From an uncultured Prevotellaceae bacterium (GTDB lineage: Bacteria > Bacteroidota > Bacteroidia > Bacteroidales > Bacteroidaceae), in NCBI GenBank assembly GCA_902784615.1, contig CACZVN010000006.1:97827-161826 (forward strand): a stretch of DNA of 64,000 bases. The letters are read 5' to 3'. A model generated the notes under the pieces. The model ran no database searches. It saw nothing but the letters and a program-made list of their open reading frames with translations, and had not been told where the DNA came from. Within the stretch, counting starts at the first letter, position 1; every line of letters starts with the position of its first letter. Shown here in pieces: positions 44,722 to 53,126 of this stretch. Both the position numbers and the translations under genes were made by a program.

Positions 44722-45816
44722 TTAGAATTCATAGATAATGCCAACGTTGACGCCGAAGCCCTCGGCCCAGGCTTTGAGCTTGCTGTCGCCCTGTTTGATG
44801 ACTTCATAGACCTGATCACCGCCAAGCGTGAAGTCGAACTGAGGAGTGAGGTGGATGCGGAGATGATCAGCCACCTCATAGCTGAGGCGCAGGGCAGCGA
44901 AGAGACTCATCGGGTTAGAGTCCTTGAAGTAGTCGGTAGTATTGGATGCACCGCCAGCGGCCTTGCCTGATATCATATTGAAGGCGACACCAGCCTGAGG
45001 TGAAATCTGGAACTGGCCGCTGTCGAAGTTTACACCAAGTCTGACCCACATCCTGTTGCACGAGTAGTCGTAGGCTTCAGACACGGCGGACGAACTCTTA
45101 ATTGAGAAACGGACGTTTTTGACCTTGTCAAGTCCATAGACGAAACCTCCCTCCAAGGCAACGGACTTATATCTGAGACCGAGATGGAGAGATGGACCCA
45201 TGACACTCAGGGCATTAAAACCGATACCGCCATAGAAGTGCAAAGGGGATTCTGCGGAGTAGGATGGCTTAACGGGAGTGGCTAGAGCCTCGGGCGTGTA
45301 ATACTCCTGATATGCGGGCTCAGGTTCTTGCTGTTGCTGCACAACCTCTGGCTTGGCGGGCTCCGGCTGAACGACGGGCTCTGGCTCTGGCTGCTGCTGG
45401 ATGATTTCTGGCTTCTGTTGGACCACTTCTGCCGAAGAGCCGCTGGCAGTCAGTCTAAGGATATAGACGCGTTTGCCTTCCAGTTCATCGATCTGAAAGT
45501 CGCCAGTAGAGATGGTCAGCGGGAGATGGTTCTTGGGGAAGATGCGGAATGTCTTGGTACCCTGCGTCAGATAGACCCACTTCTCAGTGCCACGATTCAC
45601 AATGCCGCCGATAACGTTGCCTTCGGCTCTGACGATATCATCGACCACCTGCACCTTCACCAGTGCACAGGCGGTACCGTTTAGGTCTTTACGCTGATCA
45701 GCAGTGGAAATTAGTTCTGAGGGTGAAAGGGAGAAACTCTGCACGGTCAACTCCTGCGCCTCGGTCACACAGGGCAGCAGCGATAGCAAAAGGATATAGA
45801 TGTATTTGGTTTTCAT
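44722..45816 (-). CDS. Outer-membrane beta-barrel protein with PEGA-like N-domain
   Basis: A 364-residue exported protein. After the signal peptide (ending VTEAQE) comes a domain of about 110 residues (LTVQSFSLSPSELISTADQRKDLNGTACALVKVQV, KWVYLTQGTKTFRIFPKNHLPLTI). This resembles the PEGA-like modules often joined to SUMF1 proteins in Bacteroidota. A Gln/Pro/Glu-rich linker with QQxPEPEP repeats follows, then a small barrel (LHFYGGIGFNAL, SLHLGLRYKSVALEGGF, QISPQAGVAFNM) ending in GVNVGIIYEF with a terminal Phe. It lies in the kinase operon, 3 bp after the preceding gene. Confidence 0.75.
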   Translation of the reverse strand: MKTKYIYILLLSLLPCVTEAQELTVQSFSLSPSELISTADQRKDLNGTACALVKVQVVDDIVRAEGNVIGGIVNRGTEKWVYLTQGTKTFRIFPKNHLPLTISTGDFQIDELEGKRVYILRLTASGSSAEVVQQKPEIIQQQPEPEPVVQPEPAKPEVVQQQQEPEPAYQEYYTPEALATPVKPSYSAESPLHFYGGIGFNALSVMGPSLHLGLRYKSVALEGGFVYGLDKVKNVRFSIKSSSAVSEAYDYSCNRMWVRLGVNFDSGQFQISPQAGVAFNMISGKAAGGASNTTDYFKDSNPMSLFAALRLSYEVADHLRIHLTPQFDFTLGGDQVYEVIKQGDSKLKAWAEGFGVNVGIIYEF

Positions 45817-45819
45817 ACG

Positions 45820-46800
45820 CTATGGGATAAAGAAGTCGTTGACATTGAAGATTTCTTTCTTGGGGAGTGGCTTGGCGCCGAAACGGTCGGGCTGCCAGGT
45901 GCGGACGTGGATGACGGGATGCTCGTCGTTCTCGTCGCTGAACTCCCAAAGGAGGAACACGTAGCCGTCGTCCTCGTAGGTTGAGGATTTCCAGTTCTGG
46001 TGAAGTGTGACGCCATAGAAGTTGGGCTTGGCAGGATGACGGACGACATTGATGGAGTCGAAGCTGACCTTGATGTATTTATTGCGCTGGAACGTGCTTT
46101 CGAGCGACTTCAGGTACTGTTCCTTGTTCTTCTTGTTATAGACGATCTCGGGCTTCATCGATAACTGGTCGTTCTTAAAGGAACGGCGCTTGATAACCCT
46201 GCCAGTGATGATGAGGGCATCGTCGCTGAACACCTGGCGCAGCGACTTCGTGTCTTTCTCGTCATAGTAGCTGCGGAAGGCCTCGACGAAGTTCAGGATC
46301 TCCAGACGGCGGCGGGTGTCAGTGACATCAATACCCTTGTTCACCACATTGTGGAAGGCATTATTCGACAAGGCCATGTGGACACCTGAGATGATGCCGT
46401 TGCGCGTGAGGCTGATGGTCAGTTCCTTTTCTGTCTCGCCAGTATAGCCGCTACCCATGGGCTGCAGGGTGACAGGGATATTACGGATCTCGTAACCGTT
46501 GACATCTGTCAGGCAGCGCTCCTCATTGTCGGTATAGTCGCAAAGGAAATGGTAACTGTCCCATAGACGGGTGAGCGAAGCCTTGGCCTCGTCGGTCATG
46601 GGAATCTGCTGCAGGCGTAACAGGCGTCCGGCCTTTGTGGCTTGTGAGAGTTCTGTCAGAAGAGCGGAAACATTGGCTTCCATCTTCTGCTTCAGACTCG
46701 CGTCTTCGATTCCTCCACGGATTCTCAGCTTATAGTTCTGAGCCGAGAGCCAAGCGGTGCAGAGGAATAGCAACGCGATGCTTGTGATGAGTCGTTTCAT
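45820..46800 (-). CDS. Exported protein of unknown function, kinase operon
   Basis: A 326-residue exported protein (signal peptide ending AWLSAQN). The N-terminal half (KLRIRGGIEDASLKQKMEANVSALLTELSQATKAGR, CLTDVNGYEIRNIPVTLQPM) was not recognised. The second half (LNFVEAFRSYYDEKDTKSLRQVFSDDALIITGRVIKRR, YLKSLESTFQRNKYIKVSFDSINV, YGVTLHQNWKSSTYEDDGYVFLLWEF) has the look of an NTF2-like fold. Proteins with a very similar layout occur in Bacteroidota envelope operons. Tight spacing (15 and 3 bp) places it with the kinase. Confidence 0.7.
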   Translation of the reverse strand: MKRLITSIALLFLCTAWLSAQNYKLRIRGGIEDASLKQKMEANVSALLTELSQATKAGRLLRLQQIPMTDEAKASLTRLWDSYHFLCDYTDNEERCLTDVNGYEIRNIPVTLQPMGSGYTGETEKELTISLTRNGIISGVHMALSNNAFHNVVNKGIDVTDTRRRLEILNFVEAFRSYYDEKDTKSLRQVFSDDALIITGRVIKRRSFKNDQLSMKPEIVYNKKNKEQYLKSLESTFQRNKYIKVSFDSINVVRHPAKPNFYGVTLHQNWKSSTYEDDGYVFLLWEFSDENDEHPVIHVRTWQPDRFGAKPLPKKEIFNVNDFFIP

Positions 46801-46815
46801 ATTCTGTAGTTGTTA

Positions 46816-47784
46816 TTATTCGTATTTCTTGGGTGACGAGGGGCCTGATGCTTTGGCAAACAGGTCTGACACGTTAGTAGTGGGGATAAACATATAGACT
46901 TTTCCCGTATAATTTTGGGTTTTGGATTCCAGGTGACTGATGGCTGCATGGAGATGTAGCAGATGGGCATAGCCTTCCTGACGGTTATACATCAGCAACA
47001 TGGCTGAAGCCTGATTGCCCTTGGTTCCCTCATATATATAATAAGGTGAACAGCCTTCTGAACGGCAGAACTCCATCCACTGGGGCAGGCTGACGTTGAC
47101 AGTCTCTTTGTGGAAGCCAGAATAGAGCAGCTCGAGACTGAGCGCCGCCTTGACAGATGCATGGTCGGATGAGAGCAGAATCTCTGACAGCGTCTCTTGG
47201 GGAGACGAGACGATGAGCGAATGTGAAGAGGATGACTCTTGCGTGCTGGCAGGCTTGAAGTGTTTCAGATCACGGCTGAAGTTCTGCTCCATCTCCCTGC
47301 GACTGGAGTTTGCCAGCAGTTCATAGTCGATGGGAACGGCGACAGAAAGTAGTTCCTGGGCGTTGCGACTCCACCTGACAATATACCATTTGTCGTCGCG
47401 ATTATCGATAGTGCAGTTATCGGCAGGCGTGATCTTCTCCAAATCGTCCCAACCGCCGTTGCGGAATCTGATCTTCTGCTGTTGCAGGGCGTTCTCGTTG
47501 ATGTGGTATTTGTGATCAAGCAAGGCGAACTCCAAGTAGTCGTAGATGGGCGAGGGGAGCAGGGCGCGCATCTCTGAACTGAAGAGGGGGATGCCGATGT
47601 GCTCAATGGTGCCGTCAGGAGACTTGCGGATTGTCAAGTCCTGGCTGCTCTTCTCGTTCAGGTGAAGTTTTTCGTATGCTTTCTGAAGGTGGGAAGCCTT
47701 GAAAGTCTGAGCCTGCACCATCATAGGAAGCAGAAGAAATACTCCTGCCCAGATCATTCTTACGATGGTACCGCGTCTTGTCAT
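46816..47784 (-). CDS. Exported protein of unknown function, kinase operon
   Basis: A 322-residue exported protein (signal peptide ending MMVQAQT). No family was recognised. Visible features are a Ser-rich middle (STQESSSSHSLIVSS), an ordinary mixed composition, and two Cys in EFCRSEGCSPYYIYEG that could form a disulfide. The ATG overlaps the kinase stop codon (ATGA), so it is translationally coupled to the kinase. A role as the periplasmic sensor or partner for the kinase's outer domain is an inference from position. Confidence 0.72.
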   Translation of the reverse strand: MTRRGTIVRMIWAGVFLLLPMMVQAQTFKASHLQKAYEKLHLNEKSSQDLTIRKSPDGTIEHIGIPLFSSEMRALLPSPIYDYLEFALLDHKYHINENALQQQKIRFRNGGWDDLEKITPADNCTIDNRDDKWYIVRWSRNAQELLSVAVPIDYELLANSSRREMEQNFSRDLKHFKPASTQESSSSHSLIVSSPQETLSEILLSSDHASVKAALSLELLYSGFHKETVNVSLPQWMEFCRSEGCSPYYIYEGTKGNQASAMLLMYNRQEGYAHLLHLHAAISHLESKTQNYTGKVYMFIPTTNVSDLFAKASGPSSPKKYE

Positions 47785-49202
47785 TGTCCGATAAATATTT
47801 CTTCCTGACTACCGTCAGATTTGATCCATGTACCATATTCCAGATGGCCGTTCACATAGTTGCCTTTGACCTTGTCGCCGCTCTGGGCAATACGGCCTTG
47901 CTCATCGCGAGAGTCGATGCGATGGCTGTTGCTGAAGATCATCGTACCATAACCGTTTGGCTTCCCGTTGACACTATTCCCTTCCCATGTGGCATAGCCG
48001 AGATTGAGGGCTTTTGATGATATCTGGGGCTTAACGTCATCAGTCTTAGGGGCTTGTTCGATTATTCGCTCTGGCTTCTTGATCGTTACTGGTTCTTTGA
48101 TAACTTCAGGCTCCTTCATAACCTCAGGTTCCTTAATGACTTCTGGCTCCTTGATGACTTCAGGTTCTTCAGTCTTTATCGGCTGTTCATAGGTTTGCGG
48201 TTCTTCCTTGGGTTCTGGCTGATTCGGCAGAAAGAAGAAAAAGGCAGCACAGATTAGGGCTATAAGTGTTATTCCAGCCAGGATAAGAGGTAGTTTACTC
48301 TTCTTCTGGATAGGCTGGCTAGAGAATGGTGAATCAGCTGTGTCTTGGAGCGCAGGTCTTGGTTCTACTGTCTCAATCACCGTCGGTGCTTTAGAAAGTG
48401 CATCAATGGCAATCTCCTCTAACTTGCTGGCAGTAGGCCGTTCCCAAGGTTCTTCGTTCAGACAGTCTTCCAACGTCTGTTTGAGTCGAGAGGAGAAATT
48501 GCCTGGTAATATGGGTATCTCTGCTCCTTTCTTCTGGATCAGTCCACCATCCGGTCCGAAGGGAAGATAACCTGCTAACATCTCGAAAACAGTTGCTCCA
48601 AGGGAATAGATATCGTTGGCCATGATGGGACGATTGTCTTTGGAGAACTTCTCAGGAGCCATATAGGAGATTGTGCCTGCAGAGAAATAGGAGTCGTCTT
48701 TATCAGACTGACTGCCCATGGTGGATCTTGCCTGAACACTCACGCCGAAGTCAGCCAATTTGTAGTAACCATCATTACCAATCAGGATGTTAGCGGGCTT
48801 GATGTCCTGATGGATAATGGGAGGATTCATGGCATGCAGGTATGCTAGTGCACTGGCTGTGTCGCGAATCAGTTTCCAGGCCTCTCGTTCTGACAGCTTG
48901 CCCATCAGTTTACTGATATTTCCTCCCTTGCAATAGGGTAGAGTCAGATATGGTTGTCTTACATGGTCATCGGTGAAACCAAAATACAAAGGGTGCAACA
49001 GATTCTGATGGTCGGCATCGATCATCAGTGCAAATTCGCGGGTCAGCATCTCGATGCCGTTAGCATCCATATCAGCATCCGTCGTGAAGATCTTTAGAGC
49101 CATAGTGACACCAGTCTGGGTGTCTGTCACTTTCCAAACCTCAGAGAATGCGCCTCTGCCGATGAGTGCAATTTTTTCGTATCTTTTGTCAAATAGGTCC
49201 AT
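47781..49202 (-). CDS. Hanks-type Ser/Thr protein kinase with extracytoplasmic MORN-like domain
   Basis: A 473-residue membrane kinase. The cytoplasmic catalytic domain (about 7-270) has the glycine loop GRGAFSEV (15-22), Lys-37, HQDIKPAN (131-138; Gln in place of Arg in HRD), DFG (151-153) and APE (182-184), so it should be active. A TM segment lies at about 304-325. Outside is a linker with four EPEVIK-type repeats (346-370), then two MORN-like units (402-460: YATWEGNSVNGKPNGYGTM and GNYVNGHLEYGTW). The Gln is typical of the HQD, RD-poor group. It heads a six-gene operon of exported proteins ending in BspA, and its -7 box lies 7 bases from the ATG. Confidence 0.9.
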   Translation of the reverse strand: MDLFDKRYEKIALIGRGAFSEVWKVTDTQTGVTMALKIFTTDADMDANGIEMLTREFALMIDADHQNLLHPLYFGFTDDHVRQPYLTLPYCKGGNISKLMGKLSEREAWKLIRDTASALAYLHAMNPPIIHQDIKPANILIGNDGYYKLADFGVSVQARSTMGSQSDKDDSYFSAGTISYMAPEKFSKDNRPIMANDIYSLGATVFEMLAGYLPFGPDGGLIQKKGAEIPILPGNFSSRLKQTLEDCLNEEPWERPTASKLEEIAIDALSKAPTVIETVEPRPALQDTADSPFSSQPIQKKSKLPLILAGITLIALICAAFFFFLPNQPEPKEEPQTYEQPIKTEEPEVIKEPEVIKEPEVMKEPEVIKEPVTIKKPERIIEQAPKTDDVKPQISSKALNLGYATWEGNSVNGKPNGYGTMIFSNSHRIDSRDEQGRIAQSGDKVKGNYVNGHLEYGTWIKSDGSQEEIFIGQ

Positions 49203-49209
49203 TCAAATA

Positions 49210-49217
49210 CAAAGATA
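49210..49217 (-). promoter_or_regulatory. -7 box of the kinase operon
   Basis: On the minus strand TATCTTTG, 7 bases before the kinase ATG, with CAAA (TTTG) 22 bases upstream at 49240-49243. The transcript would be almost leaderless. Confidence 0.7.
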
Positions 49218-49283
49218 AGAAAAAAATATTAAAACGACACAAAAGTGAGCCGCTCGTTAACTTTTTTTGTACAAAACAGGAAC

Positions 49284-49318
49284 AAAGCAAAGGCCGCTGG
49301 ACTCTCGTCCAGCGGCCT
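49284..49318 (-). terminator. Terminator of the 57-residue lipoprotein gene
   Basis: AGGCCGCTGGA / TCCAGCGGCCT, a perfect 11-bp stem with loop CTCTCG, followed on the minus strand by a T-rich tail. Confidence 0.9.
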
Positions 49319-49342
49319 CGTTTCTCTCAATTGTTCGGTTGA

Positions 49343-49516
49343 TTACTCAGCAACAACTGAATCAGCAGCAACTGAATCAACAGCAACGCTGTCAATAACG
49401 CTATCAACAACCTCTGCGATAGAATCAGCGTCAACAGGAGCCTGCTGAGCCTTGTTACCACAAGATGCGAAAGAGATAGCAGCAACTGCTACGAACATAA
49501 ATACTAACTTCTTCAT
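49343..49516 (-). CDS. 57-residue lipoprotein with VADS repeats
   Basis: A small lipoprotein: MKKLVFMFVAVAAISFASC is a full signal/lipobox. The mature part (about 38 residues) is NKAQQAPVDADSIAEVVDS followed by VIDS, VAVDS, VAADS, VVAE repeats. It has no tryptophan, tyrosine or extra Cys, and looks like an abundant spacer-type lipoprotein. A clear promoter and a strong terminator flank it, so it is a real single gene although short. Many Bacteroidota have such proteins; the role is unknown. Confidence 0.8.
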   Translation of the reverse strand: MKKLVFMFVAVAAISFASCGNKAQQAPVDADSIAEVVDSVIDSVAVDSVAADSVVAE

Positions 49517-49568
49517 TTTCTAATGCTTTTTAAATCTGTAAAACAATCATTTGTTTATTAAAACGCTG

Positions 49569-49576
49569 CAAAGTTA
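49569..49576 (-). promoter_or_regulatory. -7 box of the 57-residue lipoprotein gene
   Basis: On the minus strand TAACTTTG, about 52 bases before the start codon, giving a leader of roughly 45 bases. Confidence 0.75.
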
Positions 49577-49745
49577 CGCATATTTTTAATACAACGTATC
49601 ATTTTTTTCGATTTTTTTTTGCTTATTTTTGTAACTTTTTAGCAAAACACTGATAATCAGCACGATACGAAATGTTAAAAATTGGTGCATTTTCGACACT
49701 TAACCGAAAAACGCCAAAAAATGGTGAATTTCAGAAAAAAAATAC

Positions 49746-49753
49746 TACCTTTG
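49746..49753 (+). promoter_or_regulatory. -7 box of mtaB
   Basis: TACCTTTG, 29 bases before the ATG at 49783; an in-frame start at 49672 lies before the promoter and is rejected. Confidence 0.75.
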
Positions 49754-49782
49754 TGCCCGTAAACAGAAGCACCTTTTTATAT

Positions 49783-51111
49783 ATGATAGATACATCGGCC
49801 TTTCAGGGTAAAACGGCAGCGTATTACACCCTCGGTTGTAAGCTGAACTTCTCTGAGACATCGACCTTCGGGAAGATGCTTCAGGAGATGGGCGTGCGTA
49901 CGGCGCAGAAGGGAGAGCAGGCGGATATCTGCCTGATCAATACCTGTTCGGTGACGGAAGTGGCGGATCACAAGTGCCGTCAGGCTATCCACAGAATGGT
50001 ACGTCAGCACCCGCAGGCCTTTGTGGTGGTGACGGGCTGCTATGCGCAGTTGGAGGCAGAGACCGTCAGCCAGATAGAGGGTGTGGATCTCGTGCTGGGC
50101 TCGAACGAGAAGGCGAGTCTGATACAATATCTCTCGGATGCATGGGCGGGGGTGTCAACAGACAAATACCATACTGTCAAGACGAAAGACATCAAGAGTT
50201 TTGCACCGTCGTGCTCACGGGGAAACCGTACGCGCTATTTCCTGAAGGTGCAGGATGGGTGTGACTATTTCTGTACCTATTGTACAATTCCATACGCCCG
50301 AGGGTTCTCGAGAAATCCGACCATCGCTTCTCTGGTAGCTCAGGCCGAGGAGGCTGCACGTGAAGGTGGTCAGGAGATTGTGCTGACAGGTGTGAACATC
50401 GGCGATTTCGGAAAGACCACTGGCGAACAGTTCATCGATCTGGTGAAGGCCCTTGATAAGGTTGAGGGTATCCGTCGCTATCGGATCAGTTCCTTGGAAC
50501 CGGATTTGCTGTCGGACGAGTTGATAGACTATTGTGCTACCAGCAGGGCTTTTATGCCGCATTTCCATATCCCTTTGCAGAGTGGCAGTGACACCGTATT
50601 GCAGCTCATGCATCGTCATTATGACTCGCAGTTGTTTGCTGATAAGATTCGTCGAATTAAGCAGGTGATGCCTGACGCCTTTATCGGAGTTGATGTGATG
50701 GTGGGTTGTCGTGGTGAGACACCTGAATGCTTCGAGGAGACTTACGACTTCCTCGACAGGTTGGACGTGACACAGTTGCATGTTTTCCCATATTCGGAGC
50801 GCCCAGGTACATCGGCGCTGAGCATTCCCTATGTGGTGAGTAACAAGGATAAGAAAGTGCGTTCGAAACGCCTGCTGGATCTCTCAGACAAGAAGACGCT
50901 CGACTTTTACAGTCGTCATATCGGACAAGAAGCAGAAGTGTTGTTTGAGAAGGCACCCCGTGGGAGGGCTATGCACGGCTTCACCCGTAACTATATCCGT
51001 GTGGAACTGCCACCGCAGGAGGCTGATCCGCAGTTGGACAATCAGTTGGTCAAGGTGAGACTTGGTGAACTGACCCATGATCGGCAGTCACTGAAGGCTA
51101 TTATAATATAA
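49783..51111 (+). CDS. mtaB: tRNA (t6A37)-methylthiotransferase MtaB
   Basis: Radical SAM enzyme that adds a methylthio group to t6A37 of tRNAs reading ANN codons. The 442 residues have the N-terminal UPF0004 domain (TLGCKLNFSETSTFGKML, NTCSVTEVADHKCRQAIHRM, VVTGCYAQ), the radical SAM cluster CDYFCTYC, then GEIVLTGVNIGDFG-type, HFHIPLQSGSDTVLQLMHRHY and HVFPYSERPGT. The C-terminal TRAM-like part is short. GCKLN and the loop after it favour MtaB over MiaB. The gene is followed 12 bp later by a glycosyltransferase gene. Confidence 0.92.
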   Translation: MIDTSAFQGKTAAYYTLGCKLNFSETSTFGKMLQEMGVRTAQKGEQADICLINTCSVTEVADHKCRQAIHRMVRQHPQAFVVVTGCYAQLEAETVSQIEGVDLVLGSNEKASLIQYLSDAWAGVSTDKYHTVKTKDIKSFAPSCSRGNRTRYFLKVQDGCDYFCTYCTIPYARGFSRNPTIASLVAQAEEAAREGGQEIVLTGVNIGDFGKTTGEQFIDLVKALDKVEGIRRYRISSLEPDLLSDELIDYCATSRAFMPHFHIPLQSGSDTVLQLMHRHYDSQLFADKIRRIKQVMPDAFIGVDVMVGCRGETPECFEETYDFLDRLDVTQLHVFPYSERPGTSALSIPYVVSNKDKKVRSKRLLDLSDKKTLDFYSRHIGQEAEVLFEKAPRGRAMHGFTRNYIRVELPPQEADPQLDNQLVKVRLGELTHDRQSLKAIII

Positions 51112-51123
51112 TAATGTACGCGT

Positions 51124-52140
51124 ATGGAGAAGGTGGCAATTGTGATTCTGAATTGGAACGGCAGGGAGATGCTCTCGAAGTATCTGCCTTCGGTATTACA
51201 ATACTCACGCGACGAGGCGACGGTGTATGTGGCGGATAATGCCTCGACGGACGACTCGCTTACGTTGCTACGCGAGCATTTCCCTGAGGTCAGACTGATT
51301 GAGTTGGAAAAGAACTGGGGATTTGCCGAGGGGTATAACCAGGCGCTGAGGCAGATAGATGCGGAATACTATTTGCTGTTGAATTCAGACATAGAGGTGA
51401 CACACCACTGGCTGCAGCCAATGACGGAGTATTTGGATGCCCATCCTGAGGTGGCTGCCTGTCAGCCGAAACTGCTCTCCATCTTCGACAGGGACAGCTT
51501 TGAGTATGCAGGGGCGAGTGGGGGATTCCTGGATCGTTTTGGCTATCCCTTTTGTCGCGGACGAATCTTTGAGACTGTGGAGCGCGACAACGGACAGTAT
51601 GATTACCAGACGGATATCCTGTGGGCCACAGGAGCAGCACTGATGATCCGCTCGAAGGACTATTGGGACGTGAAGGGCCTCGATGCGCGCTTCTTTGCTC
51701 ATAATGAGGAGATAGACCTGTGCTGGCGGCTCCGTATCCGTGGCAGGAAGATTGTGTGTATCCCTATGAGTTATGTCTATCATGTGGGCGGAGGCACACT
51801 GCCGAAGTCGAATCCGATGAAGACCTTCCTGAACTTCCGCAATAACCTGACGATGCTCTATAAGTGTCTGCCAGAGGGGGAACTGAAAGCTGTGATGCGC
51901 TGGCGCTGGTGGTTGGATTATCTGGCTGCATGGGAGATGCTGGTGCTGAAGCGGAACGTGGGAGACTTCAAAGCCATTTATCGGGGGCGGCGGGCATTCA
52001 AACGCTGGCGAAAGGAATTCGAGAACGACCGTCGTGAGATACAGGCCTCGCGTCAAGTTGAAGTCATACCAGAACGAAAGAGGTTTTCCTTGCTTTGGCA
52101 ATATTATGTGAAAGGAAAGAAAACTTTTTCACAACTGTAA
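51124..52140 (+). CDS. Family 2 glycosyltransferase (rhamnosyltransferase-like)
   Basis: A 338-residue GT-A enzyme: VAIVILNWNGREMLSKYLPSVL, the donor site VYVADNASTDDSLTLLREHFP, LLLNSDIEV with the DxD-type metal site, and FLDRFGYPFCRGRIFE then DILWATGAALMIRSKDYWDVKGLDARFFAHNEEIDLCWR. The layout resembles WbbL-type rhamnosyltransferases of polysaccharide or cell-surface glycan synthesis. There is no TM segment; a basic C-terminus (KRWRKEFENDRREIQASRQ) may aid membrane association. It is downstream of mtaB and upstream of a GldB-type gene, not in a polysaccharide cluster, so the acceptor is unknown. Confidence 0.85.
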   Translation: MEKVAIVILNWNGREMLSKYLPSVLQYSRDEATVYVADNASTDDSLTLLREHFPEVRLIELEKNWGFAEGYNQALRQIDAEYYLLLNSDIEVTHHWLQPMTEYLDAHPEVAACQPKLLSIFDRDSFEYAGASGGFLDRFGYPFCRGRIFETVERDNGQYDYQTDILWATGAALMIRSKDYWDVKGLDARFFAHNEEIDLCWRLRIRGRKIVCIPMSYVYHVGGGTLPKSNPMKTFLNFRNNLTMLYKCLPEGELKAVMRWRWWLDYLAAWEMLVLKRNVGDFKAIYRGRRAFKRWRKEFENDRREIQASRQVEVIPERKRFSLLWQYYVKGKKTFSQL

Positions 52141-52248
52141 TGGCTGGTTTTCTTTACGATTTTTACACAAACAGCCCCAAATGTGCACTTTTTTACACTA
52201 TTTTTTAAACTTTTTAGGTTAAAATTTGGTTTTAAAAATAATTTTTAG

Positions 52249-52256
52249 TATATTTG
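52249..52256 (+). promoter_or_regulatory. -7 box of the GldB-like gene
   Basis: TATATTTG, 43 bases before the GTG start, in an A/T-rich stretch. Confidence 0.65.
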
Positions 52257-52299
52257 CACCTGCTTTTTAACAAAAGTATAACATTAAGACCTGTTACCA

Positions 52300-53103
52300 G
52301 TGCGTAAGGTATATTATATTCTATGGTTGGCTATGCTGGGGTGTATTGGCTGCGAATGGCAGTTCAAGTCCCCTGAAGAGGAGGACAAGACGATTGTCGT
52401 TGACCGCTATGATCGTGTCCAGAGCCTGTACCTGACAACGGGTGACTTCTCGGCCTTGCAGCAGATGAATACGGCCTATCCGATGCAGACACGTACACTG
52501 ATTGAAGACGTTCTCCGTATCGGGAAGGTGGATGACGCCGAGATCAATAATAAGTTCCTGCATTTCTATCAGGATTCGACGTTGCAGGCCCTGATAGCCG
52601 AATCAGAACTCCAGTATGCGAACATGGACGATATTAATAGTCAGTTGACGTCCGCTTTCAATTATCTTGATGATGTGATTCCCAATCTGGAAAGACCAGA
52701 GGTGTACGCTCAGATCGGATCTTTAGACCAGAGCATTATTGTCGGCAATAACACCATCGGCATTTGTCTGGACAAGTATCTGGGTTCCGATAATCCCCTA
52801 TATCTGCGTTCGGAATATGGGTACAAGCAAGAACAGCTTCAGATGATGACACGTCAGTATATCGTTCCCGACTGTGTGGGATTCTATCTGCTGAGTCTTT
52901 ATCCTATGCCGAATGACAGGCCGTTGTCGCAGTTAGAGCGGGACATCCACATCGGTAAAGTGCAGTGGGTAGTGAACAAGGCGATGGGTGAGACCGTGTT
53001 CCATACGCTCTATGTCCAAATGGCAGACCGTTATATGCGCCATCATCCGAACACCACTATTGCCCAGTTGTTAGGCAATAATAATTATGCTGACTTCCAA
53101 TAG
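52300..53103 (+). CDS. GldB-like lipoprotein
   Basis: A 267-residue lipoprotein beginning at GTG (MRKVYYILWLAMLGCIGCEWQFKSP, lipidation at C15 or C18). The mature protein matches GldB-type proteins of Bacteroidota: VVDRYDRVQSLYLTTGDFSALQQMNTAYPMQTRTLIEDVL and FLHFYQDSTLQALI, then KYLGSDNPLYLR and GKVQWVVNKAMGETV. GldB is needed for gliding in flavobacteria; non-gliding Bacteroidales also carry it, so here it has another, unknown envelope role. The predicted start GTG has no alternative ATG nearby in frame. It is followed 23 bp later by the peptidase gene. Confidence 0.82.
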   Translation: MRKVYYILWLAMLGCIGCEWQFKSPEEEDKTIVVDRYDRVQSLYLTTGDFSALQQMNTAYPMQTRTLIEDVLRIGKVDDAEINNKFLHFYQDSTLQALIAESELQYANMDDINSQLTSAFNYLDDVIPNLERPEVYAQIGSLDQSIIVGNNTIGICLDKYLGSDNPLYLRSEYGYKQEQLQMMTRQYIVPDCVGFYLLSLYPMPNDRPLSQLERDIHIGKVQWVVNKAMGETVFHTLYVQMADRYMRHHPNTTIAQLLGNNNYADFQ

Positions 53104-53126
53104 AAAAACTAATATTTTATTCCATT

